A stretch of 64,000 bases of DNA. It comes from Burkholderia pyrrocinia (GTDB lineage: Bacteria > Pseudomonadota > Gammaproteobacteria > Burkholderiales > Burkholderiaceae). Positions 23,836-32,025 of the stretch are shown here, piece after piece; the stretch's first letter is position 1, and the number at the start of each line of letters is the position of its first letter. Both the position numbers and the translations under genes were made by a program. The notes beneath the pieces are model-generated. The model worked only from the letters and a program-made list of their open reading frames with translations. It made no database searches and had not been told where the DNA came from. The stretch lies in contig NZ_CP070979.1 of NCBI RefSeq assembly GCF_018417535.1, positions 372,001 through 436,000 of the forward strand, written 5' to 3'.

Positions 23836-25224
23836 CTATGAGTCTGTCAAACCATCAAGCTTTGAAGCAAGCTTCGTTGTCACTTCGTCCCAGTTACCCA
23901 TCGTGTCGGGCCTTAGTATTTCCAGCGATGTGTACCAAGGTGTCGCGACCGCACTTTGTTCGTAGCGCCAATCTGCGCATCGCGAGTTGAGTAGCAAATA
24001 GCCGGGCTTGTTGAGGGCCCCGGCTGCATGAGAGAGCACTCCGTCGTTACCAACGAAGCCATCGAGTCGATCCATTACGCCGATGGCTTGCCTGAGAGTC
24101 AGTTGCTCTGGCAAAGGGGTGGAGCGTTGCGAGTCCTTCGAGCGCGGATTGTTGATCCAGCGCGTACGCTCATAACCTCGTTGCATTACGACCCAATGAA
24201 TGTCGTCTGAAGCCTCGAATAGCGGATCAAGATGTGTGTGACACATACTCTTGCGAGCATAAAGATCGGTTGATTCGCAGGATGACCAAAAAAGCCCGAC
24301 ACATCTTCTCCCCTGTGCACGGCGTCGGATGTTGCTTAGTGCTTGCTCAACCTGCGTGTCAGTGTGGGATTCAATGTAGCGGTCCGTAGTGGCGTAACCG
24401 AGAACGGGGAATAGCGACGCAAAAAGTGTGAATGGATCCGTCCACATGCATGTGTCATGACTCGAGCAAAAGAATCCGGCTGCAACCAGTTGTTTCGAGA
24501 GATGATGGTTGTATTCGCCGAGCTTATAGTCATCGAGGAGTCCATTGAGTCGGGCATCCCAGACGATCTCCACTCCGAGCGCTTGCAAAGCCTGTGCATA
24601 ACGAGCCCATTGAACGAAATCTCCATATCCGCTCGAATGCCCGTCGATAGAGAGGCGTTTCGGCAGTTCGAGTTGGCCGTTCCAATAACGATCAGCATTG
24701 AGATGTGGCCACAACTCAGTGACGGCCTCTCGGCTACAATACGTCTGATGGAATTCCCGTACGCCTGCGGTGATTCCCTTGCTACGCATCATGCTGCGTC
24801 CGCGATAATGCTCTCGTGTATGTGTGAATGGCGTGCTGGCATCGCGCTGCAAAGTCAGAACGGCGTCATCTTCACCAAGATAGTGATAGCTGGCAATTCT
24901 CATATGGTAAGCTGAGGGGCCAGAAAACTCGGGTTTGGCAGCCAGGGTATCCAGTGCCGTAAGTCCAATATCTTTGATGCCTAGATGTCCGCATATATCT
25001 GCGATACAGTGGAAGTGCATGCCATATCCATGCGCTTCACGGCTTATTTTGAAAAATATATCGAGGGCTTGCAGATGCCGCCCGGACCGATAATACATTT
25101 GAGCAAGCCAGTACCAATATTCTACCGTTCCTTTGTCGGAATCGTGGCGCGATGCCAAGAACGCATCGCATTCTTCGATACGACCATTAAGCAACGCAGA
25201 CTGAATCTGATCATAGCTATTCAT
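23836..25224 (-). CDS. TPR-GT9-like glycosyltransferase (462 aa), lower GC
   Basis: N-terminal TPR-like helices (~1-130: VEYWYWLAQMYYRSGRHLQA, ALDTLAAKPEFSG) precede a GT9-like domain. The latter is marked by SIDGHSSGYGDFVQWARYA, then VGNDGVLSHAAGALNKPGYL and ATPWYTSLEILRPDTMGNW, the same C-terminal signature as the transferases at 1-1482 and 3106-4695. The final motif lacks the usual Thr-Asp/Ser pattern (VGNDGVLSH instead of VDTSVAH). Its start lies 39 nt after the last gene of the flagellar run and on the same strand, so it may be cotranscribed and act on a flagellar substrate. GC is clearly lower than in the flagellar genes, suggesting separate acquisition. Confidence 0.75.
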   Translation of the reverse strand: MNSYDQIQSALLNGRIEECDAFLASRHDSDKGTVEYWYWLAQMYYRSGRHLQALDIFFKISREAHGYGMHFHCIADICGHLGIKDIGLTALDTLAAKPEFSGPSAYHMRIASYHYLGEDDAVLTLQRDASTPFTHTREHYRGRSMMRSKGITAGVREFHQTYCSREAVTELWPHLNADRYWNGQLELPKRLSIDGHSSGYGDFVQWARYAQALQALGVEIVWDARLNGLLDDYKLGEYNHHLSKQLVAAGFFCSSHDTCMWTDPFTLFASLFPVLGYATTDRYIESHTDTQVEQALSNIRRRAQGRRCVGLFWSSCESTDLYARKSMCHTHLDPLFEASDDIHWVVMQRGYERTRWINNPRSKDSQRSTPLPEQLTLRQAIGVMDRLDGFVGNDGVLSHAAGALNKPGYLLLNSRCADWRYEQSAVATPWYTSLEILRPDTMGNWDEVTTKLASKLDGLTDS

Positions 25225-25263
25225 ACACGTTCTTAGGGTTGCGAGATTCTGGTTCTATCTGTG

Positions 25264-25626
25264 TTACTTGCGCGGTGTGAGCGCCGCCATCAAGTCGGCT
25301 TTGAGCTTGTCGTCCTCCAGGATGGTCTGGGCCACCCGGCCCGTGATCGACTGGAATGACGGATCGTTGACCAGTTCGTCGCCGAACTGCCGATGAAGGA
25401 CATGCTCGACCGCGGCACGCGTCAACTGGAACTCGTCCGTCACGCCAGCCGCGAGCAACTGGTCGATATGCGCCGGGAGCGTTTCACCCAACGGGCGCGG
25501 CCCGCCTTTCGATGTCGTACTGCCGGCCGATGTCGCACCTGCGGCGCCGGGCCGCGCACGGGCCTTCTTGTCGAGCTCGCTGCGCAGTATCTCGGTGAGC
25601 TGGTCGAGCGTGGTGCGGGAAATCAT
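25264..25626 (-). CDS. Conserved-position small protein at the end of the flagellar operon (120 aa)
   Basis: I place the start at ATG 25626 because the frame upstream overlaps the TPR gene. The protein has a helical N-terminus (TTLDQLTEILRSELDKKARA), a Gly/Ser-rich linker, and a helical C-terminal domain (DEFQLTRAAVEHVLHRQFGD, QSITGRVAQTILEDD). It has no signal or membrane segment, so it is cytoplasmic or an export substrate. The N-terminal amphipathic helix plus linker is compatible with a secreted rod/hook component or a chaperone, but I do not recognise a family. It lies 17 nt after the TPR gene. Confidence 0.65.
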   Translation of the reverse strand: MISRTTLDQLTEILRSELDKKARARPGAAGATSAGSTTSKGGPRPLGETLPAHIDQLLAAGVTDEFQLTRAAVEHVLHRQFGDELVNDPSFQSITGRVAQTILEDDKLKADLMAALTPRK

Positions 25627-25643
25627 GGCGATGTGAAGGCTTG

Positions 25644-26216
25644 TCAGCGAGACATGGAGGAGGCGGGATCGATTTCCGGAAGCATACCCGCCTTTTCGGA
25701 TGGCAAGCGGCTGCCCGCCGACGCACGAACGATCGATTCGACATGCTGCAGCACGTCGGAAATATAGCGATTGATCAGCGGGTATTTCGTGTTCGACGCG
25801 ATGCCCGCGCGCAACTGTTCGACGGCCAGATCGAAGCGATCGTCCGCGAGATTCAGCAATCCGGTTTTCAGCATGCGAAGCGTATCGTCGGCCGGCAGCG
25901 TATCGAGCGGCTGCCACGCGTCGACGGCGCGATCGACGTGACCGTGAGTCAGATGGAGAAAACCCAGCATGAAGCCCGCGATCGGGAAATCGGGCGTCAA
26001 TTGCTGCGATGCGTCGAAATCGCTTCTGGCGGCATCGTAACGCTGCGATCCGGCATGGATTGCGCCGCGCAGGAACCACAGGCGGTAGTCGTCCGGCCAG
26101 CGCTCGAGCGCGTTGTTCAACGCGTGGAGCGCGGTTTCGTCGCTTGATCGCATTGTTTCTACCAGCACGGCCATCCGGTCGTCCGGGCACAGGGTCGATG
26201 ACGGTTTGTTTTCCAT
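25644..26216 (-). CDS. TPR protein of the flagellar operon, chaperone-like (190 aa)
   Basis: Three or so TPR-like units: DYRLWFLRGAIHAGSQRYDA, FPIAGFMLGFLHLTHGHVDR, and LRMLKTGLLNLADDRFDLAV. It is soluble and acidic. It starts 6 nt after the sigma-factor stop. Small TPR proteins encoded with type III secretion systems are often chaperones for exported subunits (SycD/LcrH type) or regulators; that role is inferred from context, not from a specific motif. No flagellin-specific chaperone such as fliS is visible in the window. Confidence 0.7.
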   Translation of the reverse strand: MENKPSSTLCPDDRMAVLVETMRSSDETALHALNNALERWPDDYRLWFLRGAIHAGSQRYDAARSDFDASQQLTPDFPIAGFMLGFLHLTHGHVDRAVDAWQPLDTLPADDTLRMLKTGLLNLADDRFDLAVEQLRAGIASNTKYPLINRYISDVLQHVESIVRASAGSRLPSEKAGMLPEIDPASSMSR

Positions 26217-26222
26217 GGCGAT

Positions 26223-26987
26223 TCACGCAAGAAGGTAGAAGTCGTCGGTGCCGATCTGGCGACGAAGCTCGTCAAGCGCCGCGCGATGCAACTGCGAAAT
26301 GCGGCCCTTGGAGAGATTGAGAATGTCGGCGATGTGCTCGAAGCTCAAGCGGTGAAAGTAGTGGTAGCGAATGATCTTTTGCTCGCGCGCCGGCAAGCGG
26401 TCGACCGCTTCGTACAGGCGGGAGCGCGTCTGTTGCTGCGCCAGCGTCCGGTACGGATGATCCTGGAACGGCTGCACGGCACCGGGATCGGCGCCGACCA
26501 TGCCCGTATCGTCGAGCATGAAGCTGATCGCCAGGCCGACCGTGACGCCCGCGAGCACGCGGAACACGTCGCGCGGTTCGTCGCCGGGTGCATCCTTCAG
26601 CGATTCCAGCCGTTCCCTGCGAATGCTGGCACGCAGTGCCGTTTGCTCCTGGGCGTCGGTGAGCCGGACAACGCCGTCCAGCACGCTTCCCTTGATTCGC
26701 TGCGTGGCGAACGTCGTAAATGCGACGCCGCGGGTCCGGTCGAACCGGTCGATGGATTCGAGCAGGCCGACGCAGGAGAACTGCATGTAGTCCTGGTACT
26801 CGACATCGTCGCGGTGTCGCCCACGATACAGCTTGCCTGCGAGTGCGGCCGCGTACGACAGATAGAAATCGAACAACGCCTCTCTTGCATCGGGATCGCG
26901 ACTGCGCTCGAAGGCGAGCCACAGATCGTGTTCTCGTCCGACGGTCGATATGGCGTCTGCTGCGCCCGGCAGATCCTGCAGCGTCAT
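26223..26987 (-). CDS. fliA: Sigma-28-family RNA polymerase sigma factor
   Basis: Region 2 is clear (VEYQDYMQFSCVGLLESIDR, FTTFATQRIKGSVLDG) and region 4 carries the helix-turn-helix (LPAREQKIIRYHYFHRLSF, EHIADILNLSKGRISQLH). At 254 aa it has the usual FliA length. The start is ATG 26987, whose ATGA overlaps the fliP stop. Known relatives transcribe late flagellar genes (filament, stator, chemotaxis). In lateral systems the equivalent is LafS. Here it sits near the end of the export/hook operon with no flgM anti-sigma nearby, so its target genes should lie elsewhere in the genome. Confidence 0.9.
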   Translation of the reverse strand: MTLQDLPGAADAISTVGREHDLWLAFERSRDPDAREALFDFYLSYAAALAGKLYRGRHRDDVEYQDYMQFSCVGLLESIDRFDRTRGVAFTTFATQRIKGSVLDGVVRLTDAQEQTALRASIRRERLESLKDAPGDEPRDVFRVLAGVTVGLAISFMLDDTGMVGADPGAVQPFQDHPYRTLAQQQTRSRLYEAVDRLPAREQKIIRYHYFHRLSFEHIADILNLSKGRISQLHRAALDELRRQIGTDDFYLLA

Positions 26988-27757
26988 TTGAAGCTGCCCA
27001 GCACGCCACGCAGGATGAGGCCCCAGCCGTCTACCAGCACGAACATCAGGACCTTGAGCGGCAGCGAGATCGTCGCCGGCGGCACCATCAGCATGCCGAG
27101 CGACAGCAGTACGCTGGAGACGACGAGGTCGATCAGCAGGAACGGCAGCAGGATGACGAAGCCGATCTGGAACGACACGCGCAGCTCGTTCAGAATGAAC
27201 GCGGGCGTCAATTGCAGCAGGCTGACGTCGGCGGGTGTCGCGGGAAGCGGCTGGTGCGACATTTCGTACATCCACTTCAGTTCGTCTTCGCGCACCTGGC
27301 GCAGCATGAAGTCGCGCAGCGGCCCGCTGCTGCGTTCGAGCGCCTGCGACAACTCGAGGTGGCCGCCGATGAAAGGCTGAAGCGCGTCGTGGTTGATCGT
27401 CTGCAGCGTCGGCAGCATTGCGAACACGGTCAGGAACAACGCGAGGCTGATCAGTACCGGCGTCGGCGGCGTTTCAGGCATGCCGAATGCATGGCGGATC
27501 ATCGACAGCACGATCGCGATCCGGATAAAGGCCGTCATCGAGACGACGAATGCGGGGAGGAGGCTGAGCACCGTCAGCAATACGGCAATGCGTACGGCTT
27601 CGGACATGCCGGCCCCGGAACGCGCGAAATCGGCGACACCCAGCGACGACAGCGGCGCCGCGGCCTGCAGCGCAGGCGCCGCATGAGCCCAGCCCGCCGC
27701 GCCACTCAGCAGTGCGAACAGCAGGATGGCCAGAACGCGGTGCAACGTTGCGCGCAT
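26984..27757 (-). CDS. fliP: FliP, flagellar export gate protein
   Basis: 257 aa from ATG 27757, with GGAG 7 nt upstream. A cleavable signal (RVLAILLFALLSGAAGWAHA) is followed by the FliP core with four membrane segments: SMTAFIRIAIVLSMIRHAFG, PTPVLISLALFLTVFAML, and near the C-terminus FQIGFVILLPFLLIDLVV with SLPLKVLMFVLVDGW. FliP pentamers form the export gate with FliQ and FliR. It begins 1 nt after the fliO stop and overlaps the sigma factor by 4 nt. Confidence 0.95.
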   Translation of the reverse strand: MRATLHRVLAILLFALLSGAAGWAHAAPALQAAAPLSSLGVADFARSGAGMSEAVRIAVLLTVLSLLPAFVVSMTAFIRIAIVLSMIRHAFGMPETPPTPVLISLALFLTVFAMLPTLQTINHDALQPFIGGHLELSQALERSSGPLRDFMLRQVREDELKWMYEMSHQPLPATPADVSLLQLTPAFILNELRVSFQIGFVILLPFLLIDLVVSSVLLSLGMLMVPPATISLPLKVLMFVLVDGWGLILRGVLGSFK

Positions 27758-27758
27758 C

Positions 27759-28106
27759 TCAGGACTCCGACGGCGACTGGTCGCGTGCATCGACGACGCG
27801 GCTGCCGTTCGCATCGGACATGAGAAGAACAACGCGCTGGTCATATTGGATCAAATGCAGGGTGGTCCGGGGGGAAAGACGGGCATGTTCGATCACGCGA
27901 ATGCGCGGAGCATTCGCCGGATCGCGAGGCGTGCCGCGCACGGTGCGCGCCCGAATGACGAGCGCGGCGACGACGCCGATCGCGAGACACAACAGCAACG
28001 CCAGCACGACGCGAACCCAGTCCACGCCGAGGTGCGAGAACAGGCCGGCGGCCGGCGCGGTATCGGTCGCGCGTTCGAGCCACGACGTTTGCACCGGCGC
28101 GGTCAT
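27759..28106 (-). CDS. fliO: FliO, export gate assembly protein
   Basis: 115 aa with one membrane segment (VDWVRVVLALLLCLAIGVVA) followed by a basic cytoplasmic domain typical of FliO (IRVIEHARLSPRTTLHLIQY, RVVLLM). FliO scaffolds assembly of the FliP ring. The ATGA start overlaps the fliN stop by 4 nt. Position between fliN and fliP supports the call more than sequence does, as the family is poorly conserved. Confidence 0.85.
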   Translation of the reverse strand: MTAPVQTSWLERATDTAPAAGLFSHLGVDWVRVVLALLLCLAIGVVAALVIRARTVRGTPRDPANAPRIRVIEHARLSPRTTLHLIQYDQRVVLLMSDANGSRVVDARDQSPSES

Positions 28107-28435
28107 CGATCGGCGGTTCCGACGCTGACGATGCGCACGCCGAAGCGGCCGTCGACGGCCACGATTTCTCCGGTCGCGATCGTCTTGCCGTTCAACGCGA
28201 TCTCGACCGGATCGCCGATCGATCGGTCGAGTTCGAGAACGCCGCCCGATTGCAGCGTCATCATGTCCTTGATGTTCATCGTGGTGCGACCGAGCAGCAC
28301 GTCGACGGTGACCTTGACGCCGTCGAGCAACTCGAGCATCGGGCGCGGCGATTCTTCCGCGTTCGCATCGGCGTGCTGTTCGGGCAGATCGACGCGGGCC
28401 GCGACGGCCTGTTTGGGAAACGTATGGGTAGTCAT
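28103..28435 (-). CDS. fliN: FliN, C-ring/export-cargo platform protein
   Basis: 110 aa. A short variable N-terminus is followed by the SpoA domain: MLELLDGVKVTVDVLLGRTT, GVLELDRSIGDPVEIALNGK, GEIVAVDGRFGVRIVSV. FliN forms the lower C-ring, where it binds FliH and export complexes and, with FliM, takes part in switching. The start ATG 28435 overlaps the fliM-like stop by 4 nt (ATGA). This is the most canonical of the C-ring proteins here. Confidence 0.95.
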   Translation of the reverse strand: MTTHTFPKQAVAARVDLPEQHADANAEESPRPMLELLDGVKVTVDVLLGRTTMNIKDMMTLQSGGVLELDRSIGDPVEIALNGKTIATGEIVAVDGRFGVRIVSVGTADR

Positions 28436-29256
28436 GGCGAATCGGGCGTCGCGAGCGACGTCAGTTTGAAGGAAAGCGAGGTGCCGGTACGGCCGGGTGT
28501 GCCGAATGCGACGGCGCACGCGGTTTCGTCGACGACCAGCGCGGCAGGCGCGTCGATAGCGCGATCGAGGACGACGACGTCGCCCGGCGACAAGGTCGTC
28601 AACTGGGCCGCGGACAGTTCGCATCGGCCGAGCAGCACGGACAGCGCGACCGGACACGCATCGAGGGCGGCACGGCGGGGTGTCAGGTCGCCGTCGGTGT
28701 GTCGACCTGACGCGAAAGACGCTTCGGCGGCGGCTTCGTTCCAGATGTGGCGGACGTCACAGAACAGCATGCCAAGCGTGTCGTCATTCGATGCGGCGAT
28801 CGCCAGCCGGATGACGCCGTATCCGCTGAACGACGCGGCGGCAGCGCCGCGTGCTTCATTCGAAGTGTGCGCTGAACCGATCTGCGTGGAAGAGGGCGAC
28901 ACGCGAAGCGACGCGATCAGGTCGTCGCGGATTTCAGTCGCGATCGACGCAAGGAAGTCGTGGCACGCACGGCTGTCGAAAGCGTGCCCGCCCGCTGCGA
29001 ATGCGGCATCGACCAGACGCCGGTCGCTGCGCTCGAACATGTCCAGGCGGATGCCCGGTGCGCACACGTGACAGGTCTGCCCCGACCCGTCGGTTTCGGG
29101 CGGGTTGCCGGGCAAGCGGACGATCTCACCGAAGGAAAAGCACGGCCGGACGAACCAGCGCGATTGCCAGTCGGCGAGTGCGGTCTCGAACAGCGCCCGC
29201 GCGATGTCCGGATCGCGGTCGCTGGCCGGGCGCCAGGTGACGGGGCCGATGCTCAT
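28432..29256 (-). CDS. fliM: FliM/SctQ-like C-ring protein lacking the CheY-binding N-terminus
   Basis: 274 aa with a C-terminal SpoA domain (ALSVLLGRCELSAAQLTTL, SPGDVVVLDRAIDAPA), just upstream of fliN. Canonical FliM is ~330 aa and starts with an LSQDEIDALL-type CheY-binding peptide. That motif is absent here, and the N-terminal ~190 residues (FVRPCFSFGEIVRLPG, GIRLDMFERSDRRLVDA) do not show the usual FliM middle-domain signatures. It therefore resembles the SctQ proteins of virulence type III systems as much as FliM. The symbol reflects its locus position. Overlaps flgE and fliN by 4 nt each. Confidence 0.75.
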   Translation of the reverse strand: MSIGPVTWRPASDRDPDIARALFETALADWQSRWFVRPCFSFGEIVRLPGNPPETDGSGQTCHVCAPGIRLDMFERSDRRLVDAAFAAGGHAFDSRACHDFLASIATEIRDDLIASLRVSPSSTQIGSAHTSNEARGAAAASFSGYGVIRLAIAASNDDTLGMLFCDVRHIWNEAAAEASFASGRHTDGDLTPRRAALDACPVALSVLLGRCELSAAQLTTLSPGDVVVLDRAIDAPAALVVDETACAVAFGTPGRTGTSLSFKLTSLATPDSP

Positions 29257-30446
29257 CCCTGACTCCGCATCTGAAGCAACTGCATCATCATCTCGTTCGC
29301 CGCGCTCACGACCTGCGACGAGGCCTGGAAGCCGCGCTGGATCAGGATGAGCTGACCGAACTCGTTCGACAGGTCGACATTCGATGCCTCGGTCGCGCCG
29401 GAAAGCAGCTTGCCGACGCCCGCACCATTGCTGGAGCGATACGCGGGCGGCGCGGCGTGGCTCGCATCGAACAGCCCCTTGCCGGTCTGGATCAGTTGCT
29501 GCGGATTGGTGAAGCTGGCGAGGGCGATCGCGCCGAGTTTGCCGTTCTGGCCGTTGGAATAGCCGATGACGAGCTGGCCGTCCTGATCGACGCTCAGCGA
29601 CGACAGCGTCCCGGTCGCATAACCGTCCTTGGACGACACGCGAAGCGTCGACGTGGTCCCTGCCGAATAGCTCGTCACGCCGCTCGAGAAGTCGAGCGAC
29701 ACGGTGAGCAGCGGGGCGTTGGCCGGGCGCAGCGTGACGTCGATCTTGTTGCGCCCCGGGTCGGGAATGCCGCCGGTGAACTGCAGCATGCTTTCCTGGA
29801 CGGGCAGGCCGTTCTCGTCGCTGACGGACACTTTCCAGCGTCCCGGAAGCGGGCCGGAATCGGGCTTGAAATCGAGTTTGAGCGTATGTTTCCCGCCGCT
29901 GGCGTCATACACGTCGACGTTCGGGATCGAGAAGCTGGTCGAGCCGGTCGACAGGTTGTCGGTGAACTTGACGACGGTCGTCGCCTGCGGTGGATTCAAC
30001 TGCTTGCCGGCAACCGACAGCCCGGAGAGATCGCCCGATCCGGTGAGCGCCGCCAGTTGCAGGCCGCTGGTCTTGTCGCGGATCGAGCCGTCGCCGTCGA
30101 CGATGAACTGGCCCGTTCTCGTGTAGCGGGCATCCTTCCCGTCGAGCAGCGTCAGGAATCCGTTGCCCTGGATCGCGAGGTCGAGCTGGCCGTCGCTCGG
30201 CCGCGTATCGCCTTGCTTGAAATTCAGCGATGCGTAGCCGTATTCGACGCCGCTGCCCGAATACGTGACGTTCGGATTGCCGCTGGAGCCGGGCGCGAAT
30301 TGCTGCCCGTAGTACAGGTCGGCGAACTGCGGCGTCGACGTCTTGAAGCCGGCGGTATTGAGGTTGGCCACGTTGTTGCTGATGGTCTGCAAACCGCGCG
30401 AATAGGCGGTCAAGCCGCTCATACCGATATAGATGCTTTCAAGCAT
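29253..30446 (-). CDS. flgE: FlgE, flagellar hook protein
   Basis: 397 aa, a normal hook-protein length. N-terminal rod-type signature IGMSGLTAYSRGLQTISNNV ANLNTAGFK (split here), a central variable beta domain, and the C-terminal signature EASNVDLSNEFGQLILIQRG with SAANEMMMQLLQM. FlgE polymerises into the hook after export. Its presence shows that the system encodes a hook, not just a needle-like rod. It starts 22 nt after flgD and overlaps the fliM-like gene by 4 nt. Confidence 0.95.
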   Translation of the reverse strand: MLESIYIGMSGLTAYSRGLQTISNNVANLNTAGFKTSTPQFADLYYGQQFAPGSSGNPNVTYSGSGVEYGYASLNFKQGDTRPSDGQLDLAIQGNGFLTLLDGKDARYTRTGQFIVDGDGSIRDKTSGLQLAALTGSGDLSGLSVAGKQLNPPQATTVVKFTDNLSTGSTSFSIPNVDVYDASGGKHTLKLDFKPDSGPLPGRWKVSVSDENGLPVQESMLQFTGGIPDPGRNKIDVTLRPANAPLLTVSLDFSSGVTSYSAGTTSTLRVSSKDGYATGTLSSLSVDQDGQLVIGYSNGQNGKLGAIALASFTNPQQLIQTGKGLFDASHAAPPAYRSSNGAGVGKLLSGATEASNVDLSNEFGQLILIQRGFQASSQVVSAANEMMMQLLQMRSQG

Positions 30447-30468
30447 GGGTTTCTCCCGGACAGGTCGA

Positions 30469-30876
30469 CTATCGAACGGAGACGATCTGCGCGACCGTCG
30501 CGTTGGTCAGGAACTGGCCGTCGGCGGTCTCGATCGTCAACTGCGGTTGTCCGTCCTTGAACGACACGCTTTTGACGACACCGCTTATCTGGGCCGTGTC
30601 GGTCTGCACATCCACGTTGCGGCCGAGCAGGCCGACCGTTCTCGTCGCCGATTGCACCGTCAGCAGGCTGTCGATCTTGTCCGTCATCTGGCGGCTCTGT
30701 TCGAGCGACGTGAACTGCGCGAGCTGCGAAACGAACTCGAAGTTGTCGACGGGCTTCAGCGGATCCTGGTAGGTGAGCTGGGTCAGGATGATCTGAAGCA
30801 GCGACTGCATGTTCAGGCCGAGCGAATCTGCCCGGGTGCCGAGATTGGTGGACGAGGCAATGGGATCAATCGCCAT
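30469..30876 (-). CDS. flgD: FlgD, hook-capping protein (short form)
   Basis: Only 135 aa against ~220 in Salmonella. The hallmark NMQSLLQIILTQLTYQDPL KPVDNFEFVSQLAQ FTSLEQ (split here) is present, followed by LLGRNVDVQTDTAQISGVV and a C-terminal QFLTNATVAQIVSV. The central Fn3/Ig-like cap domains are reduced. FlgD caps the growing hook. The start ATG 30876 has GGAG about 9 nt upstream and overlaps the fliK-like 3' end by 11 nt. Confidence 0.9.
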   Translation of the reverse strand: MAIDPIASSTNLGTRADSLGLNMQSLLQIILTQLTYQDPLKPVDNFEFVSQLAQFTSLEQSRQMTDKIDSLLTVQSATRTVGLLGRNVDVQTDTAQISGVVKSVSFKDGQPQLTIETADGQFLTNATVAQIVSVR

Positions 30877-31579
30877 GAGGGGTTTCTCCGGGAGCGTTGC
30901 GGTCGATGCCGTTGACGACGAGCTTCGACGCGCGGAAACCGCTCTGCTGCAGAGCGGCGCGAACATGTGAATCGAGTGTTTCGAGATCCTCCGCATCGGC
31001 CTGTGCGACGCGGAGCGACACGAACGGCGCGCCGTCGCCGGGCAGAACCGTCACGCGGAACGGTGCGGTGGTTGGTGGCGGCGACACATAGGCGGCCGGT
31101 ACGTTGCGGCTGCGAGCGGCGTCGGCCGCGCGTTCGGTCGATCCGGTCGCGTTCGCGGCCGGTTGCCCGGGCCGCCCGGGCTGAGGGACCGGACAAGGAG
31201 CCTGGTATGCATTCGCCGGCCGTGCCGCGTACTCGCGTTGCCCCTGCACTGTCGGTACGCCCGTTTGCGTGACCGTTACTGCGAGGCGATCGCTGGCCGC
31301 AGCCGTTTCCGAGGCTTTCGCCTGGCGCTCGGCCGCAGTCGATGCGGCGGATTGCTCGACGCCGCACGGTGCGCCAGCCCTTGATTCGACGGCAACCGCC
31401 CTGCCGGGCGCGGGCCGGGCGGAGCGGCCGGCCGGGAGCGCAGACGCCGCGTTGCGCCACATGTCCTGCTCCATCGAACGCAGCAATTGGTCAAATGCGT
31501 TGTCGGTGCCGCCTGTCGACACACGCGACCGGTCGGCCGACACGTCGGCGGGGCGAAGCAGATGAATGCCCGTCGTCAT
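30866..31579 (-). CDS. fliK: FliK-like hook-length protein (candidate)
   Basis: 237 aa with an Ala/Pro/Arg-rich, probably disordered N-terminal two-thirds and a compact C-terminal domain (FRVTVLPGDGAPFVSLRVAQ, LDSHVRAALQQSGFRASKLV). That layout and the slot between fliJ and flgD match FliK, the exported molecular ruler that switches FlhB specificity. The usual FliK C-terminal consensus is not obvious and canonical proteins are longer (~400 aa), so the call rests mainly on position. Overlaps fliJ by 4 nt. Confidence 0.65.
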   Translation of the reverse strand: MTTGIHLLRPADVSADRSRVSTGGTDNAFDQLLRSMEQDMWRNAASALPAGRSARPAPGRAVAVESRAGAPCGVEQSAASTAAERQAKASETAAASDRLAVTVTQTGVPTVQGQREYAARPANAYQAPCPVPQPGRPGQPAANATGSTERAADAARSRNVPAAYVSPPPTTAPFRVTVLPGDGAPFVSLRVAQADAEDLETLDSHVRAALQQSGFRASKLVVNGIDRNAPGETPHGD

Positions 31580-32025
31580 CGATTCCCCCCGGAAAGTGCC
31601 ACGCGGATTTCAAGCTCGGTCATCCGGCGTTCGTCGAGTGCCGCACGATGTCGCTTCTCCGCATGCAATACGTGACGATCGGCGGATTCGGCGAGACGGT
31701 CGCGTTGCTGGAGGGTTGCGCGGACGGCTTCCAGTTCCGCGGTTCGCAGGTCGACGCGGCGCGACGCGGCATCCCGTTGCACGGAAACGGACAGGAGCGC
31801 GGCCGAGCAGTTGGCAAGCAGCGCGGGCGACAGCCGGTCGCCCATGGCCGCGTCGCGCCACGCCGCAAGATGAGCGTCATGCACGGCTTCGACGCGCCGC
31901 TGCCGGTCGCGTTCGACATCGAGCGCGGCGCGTGCCTGCGCGGCACGCGAGATCGCCTGCTGCAGTTGAAGCTGACGGACGAGCGCGATGTCGAGCGCCC
32001 CGTCCCGTTGTGATCGACGGGTCAT
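31576..32025 (-). CDS. fliJ: FliJ-like export chaperone/stalk
   Basis: 149 aa, almost entirely charged alpha helix (LDIALVRQLQLQQAISRAAQ, HAEKRHRAALDERRMTELEI), as expected for the FliJ/YscO coiled-coil stalk that sits in the FliI hexamer. It follows fliI with a 4-nt overlap. FliJ is poorly conserved, so position is the main evidence. Confidence 0.85.
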   Translation of the reverse strand: MTRRSQRDGALDIALVRQLQLQQAISRAAQARAALDVERDRQRRVEAVHDAHLAAWRDAAMGDRLSPALLANCSAALLSVSVQRDAASRRVDLRTAELEAVRATLQQRDRLAESADRHVLHAEKRHRAALDERRMTELEIRVALSGGNR

